A DNA stretch of 64,000 nt from Bacteroides sp. GM023 (GTDB lineage: Bacteria; Bacteroidota; Bacteroidia; Bacteroidales; Bacteroidaceae), in the NCBI RefSeq assembly GCF_014750685.1, contig NZ_JAAXGE010000005.1:1-64000 (forward strand), read 5' to 3'. Position numbers and translations under genes: made by a program. A model generated the notes under the pieces. The model worked only from the letters and a program-made list of their open reading frames with translations. It did no database searches and was not told where the DNA came from. Of this stretch, positions 8,396 through 17,180 are shown one piece after another (position 1 is the first letter of the stretch; each line of letters begins with the position of its first letter).

Positions 8396-10473
8396 TTGCA
8401 GTAATCGGAGAAAAACCAAGCGTGGCAAGGGACATTGCCCGCATTTTAGGAGCGAGTGAAAAACAGGATGGCTACCTTTCAGGTAACGGGTATCTCGTTA
8501 CCTGGGCGTTCGGCCATCTTGTAGGATTGGCAATGCCGGAAGCCTACGGCATACAGAGTTTCCGCCGGGAAAGCCTGCCTATTATCCCGGATAGTTTTCA
8601 ACTTACACCCCGACAAGTGAAAGCGGAAAAAGGGTACAAGGCTGACCCCGGAGCGTTGAAACAGCTAAAGGTAATCAAAGAGGTATTCAGCCAGTCGGAC
8701 AAGATAATAGTCGCTACGGATGCAGGGAGAGAGGGAGAACTTATATTTCGCTACATCTACCAGTATATCGGATGCGACAAGCCTTTTGTCCGCTTATGGA
8801 TAAGCAGCCTTACGGACAAGGCAATCCGTGAGGGACTGCAAAATCTGAAAGCCGGTAGCCTGTATGATAACCTGTTCCGTTCGGCACAGGCACGTAGCGA
8901 AGCGGATTATTTGATAGGAATTAATGGTACACAGGCTTTAAGTGTGGCAGCCGGACAAGGAATATTCTCTTTGGGACGGGTACAGTCACCCACGTTGGCA
9001 ATGATATGTACCCGCTTTTTGGAGAACAAGAACTTTGTCCCGCAAAAGTATTGGCAACTGAAATTACAGTCGGCAATGGATGATATAGCTTTTACGGCAC
9101 TATCCGTAGATAAATACGATATGCAGCAGATCGCCATCGACACGCTACAAAGGATAAAGGAAGCGGAAACGGTACGGGTGAAATCCGTAGAACGTAAGGA
9201 AGTGAATCAAGAACCGCCGTTGCTCTATGACCTTACCACGCTGCAAAAGGAAGCGAATACGAAACTGAATTTTTCCGCAGATAAAACATTATCCATCGCA
9301 CAAAAATTATACGAGGGTAAACTTATCAGCTACCCCCGAACCGGAAGCCGTTACATATCACAGGACGTATTCGAGGAAATCCCGGAACGGTTTATTAATT
9401 TGGAGCAGTACATCTGCTTTTCCGGGTATGCCGCAGGGATGAAAGGCAAAGCCTTAAATCCCCGTCCGGTAAATGATGGCAAGGTAACAGACCACCACGC
9501 CCTGATTGTGACCGAGAACCTACCCGGCAAGATGGAAGCAGACGAACAGGCAATCTATGATCTGATAGCCGGACGGATGTTGGAAGCCTTTTCTGAAAAA
9601 TGCGTCAAAGACGTTACCAGTGTAACGCTGGAATGCGCCGGGTCGCTTTTTACGATCAAAGGTTCTGTAACCAAGTCCGCCGGATGGCGTGCCGTATTCG
9701 GTGAGAAAGAGGACGGGGAAGATAACACCGCTTTACCCGTGATGCAGGACGGTAACAGTCTGCCGCTTTCCGGTATTGAACTGTTGGAGAAGCAGACCAA
9801 GCCCAAACCGTTACACACGGAAAGCAGCCTGCTTTCTTCGATGGAAACGGCAGGTAAGGAACTGGAAAACGCAGAACTGAAAGCAAGCATGAAAGACACG
9901 GGTATCGGTACGCCCGCAACAAGGGCAGCCATTATCGAAACGCTGTTTTCCCGCCAGTACATCATCCGGGAGAAAAAGAACCTTGTCCCGACCGAGAAAG
10001 GGCTTGCCGTTTACAACATCATCCGGGACAAGAAAATAGCGGACGTAGAAATGACGGGCATGTGGGAAAATACGCTTGCCAAGATAGAAAGTGGGGAAAT
10101 GAACCCCGACACGTTCCGCAAAGGTATCGAGGTGTACGCAAGGCAAATCACGGCTGAACTTTTGGATGTTCAGCTTTTGTTCGCTTCGGGTGGTAATTGT
10201 ATCTGCCCGAAATGCAAGACCGGACGCATTCTGTTTTATCCGAAAGTCGCCAAGTGTTCCAATGTGGATTGTTCCGTTACCATTTTCCGCAACAAGAGCG
10301 AAAAACAACTAACGGATAAACAGATTACCGAACTGGTGACTACCGGGAAAACCGGGTTAATCAAAGGGTTCAAAAGTAAAAACGGCAAAGTCTTTGATGC
10401 TTCACTTGCTTTTGACGGGCAGTTTAATGTTACTTTCGTATTTCCTGAAAAGAAAGGAAAGCCCCAAAAATAA
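8392..10473 (+). CDS. topB: DNA topoisomerase III (type IA), conjugative-element copy
   Basis: This 693-residue type IA topoisomerase relaxes or decatenates DNA through a 5'-phosphotyrosine intermediate. The TOPRIM domain starts at residue 1 (MIAVIGEKPSVARDIARILG) with the acidic ATDAGREGE motif near residue 107. The catalytic tyrosine is in LISYPRTGS at about residue 317. A C-terminal zinc-finger-like segment CICPKCKTG with CSNVDC lies near 603-625. In CTnDOT the equivalent gene, exc, encodes such a topoisomerase in the excision operon. Length is normal for plasmid or element TopB. A strong hairpin terminator follows. Confidence 0.93.
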   Translation: MIAVIGEKPSVARDIARILGASEKQDGYLSGNGYLVTWAFGHLVGLAMPEAYGIQSFRRESLPIIPDSFQLTPRQVKAEKGYKADPGALKQLKVIKEVFSQSDKIIVATDAGREGELIFRYIYQYIGCDKPFVRLWISSLTDKAIREGLQNLKAGSLYDNLFRSAQARSEADYLIGINGTQALSVAAGQGIFSLGRVQSPTLAMICTRFLENKNFVPQKYWQLKLQSAMDDIAFTALSVDKYDMQQIAIDTLQRIKEAETVRVKSVERKEVNQEPPLLYDLTTLQKEANTKLNFSADKTLSIAQKLYEGKLISYPRTGSRYISQDVFEEIPERFINLEQYICFSGYAAGMKGKALNPRPVNDGKVTDHHALIVTENLPGKMEADEQAIYDLIAGRMLEAFSEKCVKDVTSVTLECAGSLFTIKGSVTKSAGWRAVFGEKEDGEDNTALPVMQDGNSLPLSGIELLEKQTKPKPLHTESSLLSSMETAGKELENAELKASMKDTGIGTPATRAAIIETLFSRQYIIREKKNLVPTEKGLAVYNIIRDKKIADVEMTGMWENTLAKIESGEMNPDTFRKGIEVYARQITAELLDVQLLFASGGNCICPKCKTGRILFYPKVAKCSNVDCSVTIFRNKSEKQLTDKQITELVTTGKTGLIKGFKSKNGKVFDASLAFDGQFNVTFVFPEKKGKPQK

Positions 10474-10545
10474 GATGGAAATCGTTATATTTGCCACAGA
10501 AAGTTTCATTATAGATAGATTTATAATTGAAATTTTTGTGGTTGA

Positions 10546-10575
10546 AGCACCCGGAGGGATACCGGGTGCTTTTTT
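10546..10575 (+). terminator. rho-independent terminator of the topB operon
   Basis: AGCACCCGG (10546-10554) pairs with CCGGGTGCT (10562-10570) and is followed by a run of T. It also ends 3 bp before the stop codon of the convergent reductase gene, so it may act in one direction only. Confidence 0.85.
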
Positions 10576-10577
10576 AA

Positions 10578-11099
10578 TCACTCTCCTTTATATCGGTAGG
10601 TCAGGCAAACGACCTGATTATCCAGTATCTTGTTTTGGGTCAGTTCCCATTTTGACCCGAATGTTTTTCCTATGAACCTGATACCGTCCCCCAGCATGAC
10701 CGGAACAATATACAGGGTTATTTCATCGAGCAGGGACGCTTCAATCAGGGAGGTTATGAACTTGCCGCCACCAATGACCTGAATGTCGGTTTCCGAACTT
10801 GATTTAAGTTCATTGACCGCACGTAACGGCATATCGGTAAGAAAGGTTACATTCTCCTTTTCCGTCACATTGGTATCGTAGTGGGACACTACAAAAGTCT
10901 TTTTACTTTTGTACGGCCATCCGCACCAATGTTCAAAAATATAAATATAGGTATTTGCACCCAGTAGCAGGTAATTTGCAGCTTCGTATTCTTGATTCAA
11001 CAAGGTTTTCACATTTTGGGGCATCCAGTCCAGTTCATTGTCCGGTGTTGCGATGAACCCGTCCAGAGATACGGCGATATTCGCTTTTATTGGCTTCAT
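10578..11099 (-). CDS. RibD C-terminal / dihydrofolate-reductase-like protein
   Basis: The product has the dihydrofolate-reductase-like fold of the RibD C-terminal family: an N-terminal strand IKANIAVSLDGFIA, the central LLLGANTYIYIFEHW segment, and IQVIGGGKFITSLIEASLLD, the NADPH-binding glycine motif, followed by ELTLYI-type strands. Members reduce pterin- or flavin-precursor-like substrates with NADPH; the substrate here is unknown. I chose the ATG at 11099 because it begins the conserved strand; the longer frame to 11147 adds residues unlike the family. A gene of this kind is common next to topB on Bacteroides elements. It lies downstream of a structured region (11161-11300) that may be its leader. 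Confidence 0.8.
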   Translation of the reverse strand: MKPIKANIAVSLDGFIATPDNELDWMPQNVKTLLNQEYEAANYLLLGANTYIYIFEHWCGWPYKSKKTFVVSHYDTNVTEKENVTFLTDMPLRAVNELKSSSETDIQVIGGGKFITSLIEASLLDEITLYIVPVMLGDGIRFIGKTFGSKWELTQNKILDNQVVCLTYRYKGE

Positions 11100-11160
11100 A
11101 TTATCAGGTATTAAACAGTTTATAATCCTTTTCAAACTGTTCGCCAATATCTAAAAAAGA

Positions 11161-11300
11161 AGCGTGGCACTCACACTGCTTCGATACGAGGTACTGGCAT
11201 ACCCAAACAAGGAAACAGGCAAGACCACGCTATGATAAACCATAGCATAAACCTTGCGCTGAAAATCCCCTTGTTTTGAAAAGTGCCAGTTTTCGTATCG
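11161..11300. ncRNA. nested multi-stem hairpin: candidate structured leader or RteR-like small RNA
   Basis: Five inverted repeats are nested on one axis: 11182-11189/11293-11300 (8 bp), 11193-11199/11284-11290 (7 bp), 11205-11212/11269-11276 (8 bp), 11219-11223/11253-11257 (5 bp) and 11229-11234/11241-11246 (6 bp). A competing 7-bp pair joins 11161-11167 with 11225-11231. This amount of ordered pairing in a gene-free stretch is unlikely to be chance. Read on the minus strand it would lie in the leader of the RibD/DHFR-like gene. CTnDOT encodes the regulatory RNA RteR near its excision genes, so a similar RNA is an alternative. Strand and ends are unproven. Confidence 0.5.
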
Positions 11301-11386
11301 GGACGTTCGGCGAACGTATATGTTATATATAAAGGCGAAATCACAGGTTACTGTTCCGTCGCCGTTATTTTCTTATGTAACTTTTG

Positions 11387-11394
11387 CAAAGTTA
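11387..11394 (-). promoter_or_regulatory. candidate minus-strand -7 box before the structured region
   Basis: The minus strand reads TAACTTTG here, matching TAnnTTTG, about 85 bp upstream of the nested hairpin and 290 bp upstream of the reductase start. No good -33 TTTG is seen at 19-21 bp. The rest of 11301-11486 shows no gene or repeat that I can support. Confidence 0.35.
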
Positions 11395-11486
11395 GCCAAA
11401 TACCTGAAAAATCCGGCATACAAGACGAAGAAATCCTGCCTTATCTCACGACAAAACAGGATTGAAAGCTATTAGAAAAGAAAAAA

Positions 11487-11765
11487 TTAATCGGTTTTCT
11501 CCCGGATTAACTTGTGTACGTCCGTTGCACGGTAATAACACCTGCCATCCAGCATAAGGTAAGGGAGTATTCCTTTTTTCCGGTAACGGGTCAGTGTCCG
11601 GGGGGCTACTTTCAAGAGCAGGCACAAGTCCTGATTATCCAGCAGTTCTTCCCCGTCCAAGCAGTTACGCCCGTTTATTACCCGGTCTATCTTCTTGTCC
11701 TGCATATCGAACCTATCCATGATACGTTCCATCCATGCGGTAAAATCTTCTTTGTCTATATACAT
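11487..11765 (-). CDS. excisionase-like helix-turn-helix protein
   Basis: This 92-residue protein contains a MerR/excisionase-type winged helix: LLDNQDLCLLLKVAPRTLTRYRKKGILPYLMLDGRCYYRATDVHKLI is the canonical pattern in which a wing ends in a tyrosine and a linker helix follows (about residues 41-88). It starts 12 bp after the stop of the primase-helicase gene and is probably in the same transcript. In CTnDOT comparable small HTH proteins (Xis2c, Xis2d) act as excision factors before exc. A role in excision or operon control is therefore likely but inferred. Confidence 0.8.
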   Translation of the reverse strand: MYIDKEDFTAWMERIMDRFDMQDKKIDRVINGRNCLDGEELLDNQDLCLLLKVAPRTLTRYRKKGILPYLMLDGRCYYRATDVHKLIREKTD

Positions 11766-11777
11766 AAGGCTGCCTGA

Positions 11778-13820
11778 TTAAATTAAACCAATCATAAAAT
11801 AACTTTGGTTGGACGGGTCTTTGATGATAATTTCCCGTTCCCTCATGAAGCGGATATAGCTTTTTGCGGTACGTTCTTTCACGTCCAAAATTTGCTGTAT
11901 CTGTTCGCATAAGTCTATGTAGGTGATGTGTTCCTGTCTGCCGAACACGTCACGGGCAACGCTGACCAGTTCCTTTTCCTTGCGTTTCTCTTTTTCCTCT
12001 CGTGGCTTTTCTCCTTTGTAAAGGTGCATTCCGGCTGTTTTATCCCATGCGAACAGCATCAAAGGGACATCCAACGGGCTACCATCCCTTACTTTCAGGG
12101 CTTTTACTACCGATTGTGTAGGCTCTTCATCCTTTTCAATGGAAAGGATAGTTGCCGCCTTACGTTGTAATTCCGAGCCTAAATGTCCCCGCAGCTTCAA
12201 TCCATTGGGTACGAAATGCAGCACACAAAGAATACAGGTATTATAAATTCCTGCCAGTCGGTACAGTTCATCTATCACCGCCACGCTTTCCACTTCATCA
12301 TTGGCACTCTTTACAAGGTCAGCGATACCATCTATCACTACTAATTGTATGCCCCCGTATTGGTAATAAAACTTATCCATACTTTGAACAATGGCGTGCA
12401 GCCGTTCTTTTCGGGACATACCTGTCAGACAAAATGCTTTCAGTTCTTCCGGTTTGTCCGGTTGCTTCGCACGTGCCAGTAGGTTACTTACATTCTTGAA
12501 CAGTTGCACTTCGGACTGTTCAGTATCATAAAGTAATACCGCTTTATGTTTGCTGTTGGCGGCTATCTGTATGCCAAGTGTATCTACTTCCTTATCAGGT
12601 TGGTAGATACAGCCCGCCAACATTGCGGCTATATAATTACTTTTTCCTGTTCCCTCGCCGCCTGTAATACCGAACAAGTTTCCTTGTGTCCCCAATGGAA
12701 CATCTCCGGCGGAAATTATCACCTTTGCTTTTGCCGGAGGATTATTGAAGTCTATTTCGCACGATTTAAGCATAATCAATGTATCACTATATAGGTTATC
12801 TAAAAATTCGATAAACAATTTCAGGAAATCTTCACGGGTATTCCCAGCCTTGAAATAATCGGAAATATCCTTTTCCTCTTTCGTTCCGGGAAGTGGTAGG
12901 AGCAAGCGTTTTACCCCCAATTCTTCCAACTGTTTTTCCTGTTTGCGTGCGCTTTCCTTGCCCGTCTTATCGGTATCATATAATAGGATGATATGTTTAA
13001 AACGGAATGTCAGTTTATAAATCAGGGTAGGCGGGATAGCTACTGTTTCACTGTTGAAGCAAATAGCATGGAAACCATGTGCCGCCAATGACATGACATC
13101 TTTTTCACCACCAGTAATAAAAAGTGTATCACCTTTTGCGGGTAGTTGCTCCAATCCGAAACAATAGTTTTCCCCGAAGTTACCACCATATAGAAAACGG
13201 GTTTTTGAGAATGGACGGTACAATTTTATATACCGTTTATTCTTATACCCGTACATCGGTTCTGTCACTGATGAAGTATAAGTGAACGGTGTCCCATCCG
13301 CCGTTATACTCTGAAAGTCCCGTAATGAACACACCTTATAAAGTTCCAACACTTCCGGTGTGATACCGTACTGTTGCCAATACATCAATTCAGCAAGCGG
13401 AAATTTCTGTTCCCTGAATTGGTAAGGTTTGCTTTCTTTTTCAGGTGTTTCTTCCGGTATATCATCTACTATACGGAAAGAAGTACGGGTAACAGGTATC
13501 GGATTGCCTGTTGCCAATCCCAATCCCAAATCCCGGTCTATGGTTTCCAGTATTTCCACAAAATCTATCGAATTATGGCAGTCCAACCCTTTAAGTTGCC
13601 CCACGAAAAAGAAACAATCACCACTATAATTGTCATTGCCGAAATCTTTCATCTTATAAATACCGCTTCGGCGGTCGAAATAGATGTTACAGGACGCTTT
13701 ATTATCTTTATAAAGCGGGTTTAAGAAATTTCGACCTATCCGCCAATTACCGGGTACATAGTGTTTGAACACGGATAACCCGTTACTTGTCCTTTCTAAT
13801 ATTTCTTCTTTCCTTAACAT
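11778..13820 (-). CDS. TOPRIM primase / RecA-fold helicase (replication protein of the element)
   Basis: The 680-residue protein combines an N-terminal primase-like domain, a TOPRIM domain (TLFITGGEKDVMSLA at 232-246, E239; then LLYDTDK ending at 285) and a RecA-type ATPase with Walker A GGEGTGKS (387-394) and Walker B LVVIDGIADL (about 480). The C-terminus (about 620-680) looks like a winged helix (DVFGRQEHITYIDLCEQI). The N-terminal zinc finger of classic DnaG is not seen, although the fold-like IYFDRRSGIYKMKDFG stretch is kept. Such proteins prime and unwind DNA for autonomous replication of excised Bacteroides elements. The start overlaps the upstream HTH gene by 38 bp. Confidence 0.85.
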   Translation of the reverse strand: MLRKEEILERTSNGLSVFKHYVPGNWRIGRNFLNPLYKDNKASCNIYFDRRSGIYKMKDFGNDNYSGDCFFFVGQLKGLDCHNSIDFVEILETIDRDLGLGLATGNPIPVTRTSFRIVDDIPEETPEKESKPYQFREQKFPLAELMYWQQYGITPEVLELYKVCSLRDFQSITADGTPFTYTSSVTEPMYGYKNKRYIKLYRPFSKTRFLYGGNFGENYCFGLEQLPAKGDTLFITGGEKDVMSLAAHGFHAICFNSETVAIPPTLIYKLTFRFKHIILLYDTDKTGKESARKQEKQLEELGVKRLLLPLPGTKEEKDISDYFKAGNTREDFLKLFIEFLDNLYSDTLIMLKSCEIDFNNPPAKAKVIISAGDVPLGTQGNLFGITGGEGTGKSNYIAAMLAGCIYQPDKEVDTLGIQIAANSKHKAVLLYDTEQSEVQLFKNVSNLLARAKQPDKPEELKAFCLTGMSRKERLHAIVQSMDKFYYQYGGIQLVVIDGIADLVKSANDEVESVAVIDELYRLAGIYNTCILCVLHFVPNGLKLRGHLGSELQRKAATILSIEKDEEPTQSVVKALKVRDGSPLDVPLMLFAWDKTAGMHLYKGEKPREEKEKRKEKELVSVARDVFGRQEHITYIDLCEQIQQILDVKERTAKSYIRFMREREIIIKDPSNQSYFMIGLI

Positions 13821-14142
13821 ATAGCTGGTGGTTGGTTATCAGGTCATTAATACTGTCCTTATCTCGTTTAATCAGGCGTTCTTCCAATAATCGTTTTATT
13901 TCTCCGATTTTGTAGAAATAATGCCCCTTGATGTTGGAATAGGTGATAGTCCCTGCAGCCCGTAAGCGTTGTAATGTCCGGTCACTGATTTTTAAGAATG
14001 TACAGACTTCGTAACTATCCACCCAAATTTCATCTTCATTAGTGTTTTCCGCTTCTGTGTGATTGAATATATAATCGGCGATAGCGGTAATTTTGTTGTC
14101 TAAATCCTTATAGGCTTTTGACTCGAATGTTATTATCTCCAT
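13783..14142 (-). CDS. helix-turn-helix protein upstream of the primase-helicase
   Basis: This is a 119-residue protein with an excisionase-like HTH: VDSYEVCTFLKISDRTLQRLRAAGTITYSNIKGHYFYKIGEIKRLL (about residues 41-86). A longer frame begins at 14343, but the conserved protein starts at the ATG at 14142; the extra residues read through the terminator and the AT-rich leader. The gene overlaps the primase-helicase start by 38 bp, so translation is coupled. Two HTH proteins flanking a primase-helicase is a usual module of Bacteroides mobile elements. It probably acts in excision or regulates this operon. Confidence 0.8.
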   Translation of the reverse strand: MEIITFESKAYKDLDNKITAIADYIFNHTEAENTNEDEIWVDSYEVCTFLKISDRTLQRLRAAGTITYSNIKGHYFYKIGEIKRLLEERLIKRDKDSINDLITNHQLYVKERRNIRKDK

Positions 14143-14302
14143 TTTGCTAACTAATTGATTTGCTGCAAAGGTCGGGAGTTGCAAAAGATAAAACTTACAA
14201 GATACCACCAAGTTGGTTGATTTATTTTTTGTGGAAATTGGTGCTAAAACAGGGTGAAACAAGGAGAAAAGAGGGTGAAAATCTACTTTAGAATAGGGCA
14301 TA

Positions 14303-14340
14303 AAAAAACTACCAAGTTGGTAGTAACTTGGTAGTTTTTT
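14303..14340. terminator. 16-bp-stem bidirectional terminator after rteC
   Basis: The arms 14303-14318 and 14325-14340 are perfectly complementary (core CTACCAAGTT / AACTTGGTAG), flanked by A-runs and T-runs, so it can terminate in both directions. It ends 13 bp from the rteC-like stop codon. The core ACCAAGTTGGT recurs once at about 14207-14217 in the leader of the next gene. Confidence 0.85.
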
Positions 14341-14352
14341 CAAGGAAGTTTA

Positions 14353-15201
14353 TTATAACTTATCGTCTTCGTCCATTTTTTGCAGGAGCTTATTTACAAG
14401 GTTGGTAAGGAATGATGTCTTATCTTTCTTCCTTTCTCTTATTGCAAGATAAGTCCGGTAATAATCCCCTAAATCTATTTTGAATGATGCTTCTATATAA
14501 GTCATTATCTCTTTTATATCAGCGTTTCCATTATTAAGTACTCCGGCAGCATAGATAGCATATCCCAATTCGATAGCAGCTATTTTTGTGCCCGTCCATA
14601 GGAAAGGATTGTCAGGTAATGAAGTCCTGCTATTTTCTATTACTTCTTTCCTTTCAAGTTCCTGTAATCGTTGTTGCAGATAGATTTCCAACATATCATA
14701 AGCCAGCATCTTAGCAACCCTATGGTCGCAGCAAGTTGAAAACAATGGGTCTTTATCAAACATACCACAGTTATGGCATAGTTTGTAATTCTCATGTTCT
14801 CTAAGAAAATAATATCTATCTAAGTGTGTGGCTTTAGAACGATAATATTGGTAGAAGTCAAGATTAGCATTGCAAAACTCCGTTATTGCCGTTTGCTTTT
14901 TTTTATAATACTCTTTTAGAACTTCTTTGCTGCCGTTCGGCTTTCTTAGTTCAAGTAGATATATGTCATTAAAATATATCAGTTTGCTTAAAATGAATGG
15001 CTTAATATCTTTGAAGAATAATATTTCTTCATTAGCATCCTGAAAAGTATATTGGTGGATAAACTCTCTTAGTTCTTCAAATAATGGTCTGATGAAATCA
15101 ATCATATATATAGCTTTATCGGAAGATACGTCACTATCCATACAGGACGTTTCTATCTCTGTATTGATTTTAGACAATAACTTATCTATGTATTGTTTCA
15201 T
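14353..15201 (-). CDS. rteC: RteC-family regulator
   Basis: The 282-residue protein matches the RteC family of CTnDOT-type elements. Its C-terminal block GYAIYAAGVLNNGNADIKEI and DLGDYYRTYLAIRERKKDKT is typical, as is the central HLDRYYFLREHENYKLCHNC. In CTnDOT RteC is made after tetracycline exposure and activates the excision operon that holds xis2c, xis2d and exc. Here it lies upstream of the HTH / primase-helicase module and near topB, the same functional neighbourhood, but the sensor pair rteA-rteB and tetQ are not in the window. What induces it is therefore unknown. The family call is confident from memory of its C-terminal sequence. Confidence 0.85.
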   Translation of the reverse strand: MKQYIDKLLSKINTEIETSCMDSDVSSDKAIYMIDFIRPLFEELREFIHQYTFQDANEEILFFKDIKPFILSKLIYFNDIYLLELRKPNGSKEVLKEYYKKKQTAITEFCNANLDFYQYYRSKATHLDRYYFLREHENYKLCHNCGMFDKDPLFSTCCDHRVAKMLAYDMLEIYLQQRLQELERKEVIENSRTSLPDNPFLWTGTKIAAIELGYAIYAAGVLNNGNADIKEIMTYIEASFKIDLGDYYRTYLAIRERKKDKTSFLTNLVNKLLQKMDEDDKL

Positions 15202-15227
15202 GTGATTTGCGTGAAAATTTGTTTGTA

Positions 15228-16169
15228 CTATATTTCTTTAAAACAGTCCATGGAGTATTGATAATCTTTTAAAGAGACTGTCTTTTTATTTGTTATATTC
15301 TCTTTACCAGTAGGATAACCTGTTAATATGGGATAACATGGATTATATTGCATTTCTTCATTTCTACTTATAGTGGAATATTCAGTAGCATAACAATAAC
15401 TGCATCCATGTTTACAGGTATTATAGACTCCAATATCAATACTTTCAATACATCCGCAATTCTTTCTCTGTCCAATATCTTTTCGGGCATTGAGCTTACA
15501 GCCAATAATACTTTCTATTTTTTCTTTATCAATGCAAGTCGAATGGTATAATCCATACGAACTGTAATCTTGATTTTCGCTACACATATAAAGTTTCAAA
15601 TTATAGGCGGATGCAATATTCACTAAATTTTCCACTATATTTTCTTTCACCGTTAAAGGTATTTCGGTGAAATTTGGGCGGATATGCCTATAAATATCAA
15701 TAAAACTAATAATACATTTATTCGTATATCCTGCCAACGATTTGCATAATTGTTCAAAACGATTTAATATCCAGCTTTCTGTAAACTGTTTATAGATAAT
15801 TATAGGATCGAACCGCCAATCTACCCGATTAGTGCCAACTCTATCGCTTAGTCGTTGAAATACTTCTATAACGTTCTCTTTTTGTGGAAGATACTTTTCT
15901 ACTTTATCATCATAGGCTGTAATTGTAAATTCAAAATAATAATCTTTATATCCTAAATCTTCAATAACATCTAATTTCCTTAGTAATGGCAGTGCGTTTT
16001 TAGTCCAAAAAACAATACAATCTATTTTTTGAGGAGACAATGATATACGGCTTAACTGATTTGGATTATATGGATTAGGAATTAACACATACCCTTCACG
16101 TAAACGGTTAATAAACCATTCTGAATAAAAAGCAGGGATGTCAGTTCTACGACTTACTGATAATATCAT
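15228..16169 (-). CDS. DUF1848 family protein with C-terminal cysteine cluster
   Basis: The 313-residue protein opens with ILSVSRRTDIPAFYSEWFINRL, the hallmark of DUF1848. Near the C-terminus lies a cysteine set CGCIESIDIG...CKHGCSYCYA (about residues 240-265), which looks like an iron-sulfur binding motif related to radical-SAM-type proteins. The reaction is unknown. It starts 11 bp after the stop of the Ada-like gene and probably shares its transcript; in many bacteria DUF1848 genes lie beside DNA-repair genes, which fits. It is cargo of the element rather than transfer machinery. Confidence 0.85.
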   Translation of the reverse strand: MILSVSRRTDIPAFYSEWFINRLREGYVLIPNPYNPNQLSRISLSPQKIDCIVFWTKNALPLLRKLDVIEDLGYKDYYFEFTITAYDDKVEKYLPQKENVIEVFQRLSDRVGTNRVDWRFDPIIIYKQFTESWILNRFEQLCKSLAGYTNKCIISFIDIYRHIRPNFTEIPLTVKENIVENLVNIASAYNLKLYMCSENQDYSSYGLYHSTCIDKEKIESIIGCKLNARKDIGQRKNCGCIESIDIGVYNTCKHGCSYCYATEYSTISRNEEMQYNPCYPILTGYPTGKENITNKKTVSLKDYQYSMDCFKEI

Positions 16170-16180
16170 TATTAATCTTT

Positions 16181-17038
16181 TTAGATATTATTTATTGTTT
16201 TATTCTTAATCGCTTTTTCCCAGCCGATGATAGTTGCTTTTCTTTCTTTCTTCCAATGATAATCGCCTATAATTCCGGTATTACGTATTACTCTGTGACA
16301 AGGAATTACAAAGCCCACAGGATTATTCGCAACGGCTCTTCTTACAGCAAAGGTTGATTGCGTATCTCCTATATTTGTGGCAACTTGACTATAAGATGTT
16401 ACACTTCCAAATGGAATTTCAAGTAATGCCTTCCAAACTTTTATTTGAAATGGAGTTCCTTTCAACCATAGCGTAAGTGATTTGTTTTCTGCATAAGGCG
16501 AAAAAATCTTTTCTGCAATCTCTTGAGCCATCCCGTCATTTTGAAAGAATTGTGCATTTGCCCATCCGTGCTTTATTTCATTTATTAGAGAGTTTCTATC
16601 GCAATCTGAAAATTGCATTTCACATATCCCTCTTGATGTGGAAACTATAAAACATTCTCCAAAAGGAGTTGCGGAAAAGCCATATTCAAAACGAATACCT
16701 GCTCCTTTGCTCTTGTACTCTTGTGGTGTGACGGCTTCTATTTTTACAAATAAGTCATAAACTCTCGATTGGGCAGATAGCCCCACTTTTTCGGCTGCTT
16801 CAATCAGGTTGGAAGTATCTTGTAACTCTTGTTTCAAGGCTTCTATCGTGAGATGTTCCAAAAATTTCTTTGGGCTTATTCCTGCCCATTCCGTGAATAT
16901 TCGTTGGAAATGAAAAGGACTTACGCCAATATATTGTGCTAATTCATCTAATGTTGGCTGTTGCTTAAAGTTCTCAACCAAATATTGAATAGCTTTTTCA
17001 ATTCTTGTATAGTTTATATTTTCAATCATAATAACCAT
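16181..17038 (-). CDS. ada: Ada-like AraC regulator fused to O6-alkylguanine-DNA alkyltransferase
   Basis: The 285-residue protein has an AraC-type DNA-binding domain (about 5-105; two HTH units, LDELAQYIGVSPFHFQRIF and IEAAEKVGLSAQSRVYDLF) followed by an alkyltransferase domain (about 112-275) with the active-site motif IPCHRVIR, whose cysteine accepts the alkyl group. The N-terminal zinc domain that repairs methylphosphotriesters in E. coli Ada is absent, so sensing must differ. It repairs O6-methylguanine and may activate its own operon, including the DUF1848 gene 11 bp downstream. A good promoter lies just upstream. Confidence 0.9.
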   Translation of the reverse strand: MVIMIENINYTRIEKAIQYLVENFKQQPTLDELAQYIGVSPFHFQRIFTEWAGISPKKFLEHLTIEALKQELQDTSNLIEAAEKVGLSAQSRVYDLFVKIEAVTPQEYKSKGAGIRFEYGFSATPFGECFIVSTSRGICEMQFSDCDRNSLINEIKHGWANAQFFQNDGMAQEIAEKIFSPYAENKSLTLWLKGTPFQIKVWKALLEIPFGSVTSYSQVATNIGDTQSTFAVRRAVANNPVGFVIPCHRVIRNTGIIGDYHWKKERKATIIGWEKAIKNKTINNI

Positions 17039-17089
17039 GTTTGATAAATCCTAAAGATGGTTCGCTCTCGGTACTATATGAAATAGGCG

Positions 17090-17121
17090 CAAAGATAGGG
17101 ATTGCTACTAATGCCTACAAC
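17090..17121 (-). promoter_or_regulatory. promoter of the ada-DUF1848 operon
   Basis: On the minus strand GTTG (17118-17121) is followed after 20 bp by TATCTTTG (17090-17097), close to TTTG-N19/20-TAnnTTTG. It is about 50 bp from the ada start. Confidence 0.6.
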
Positions 17122-17180
17122 CCATTTCTTGCTATTGTATGCTAAAATGTTATATCACAAAATATTATATTGATACTTCA

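Noticed and set aside
13783..14343. The longer 186-codon version of the HTH gene.
   Set aside because: The extra N-terminal residues read through a terminator and an AT-rich leader, and the conserved protein begins at 14142.
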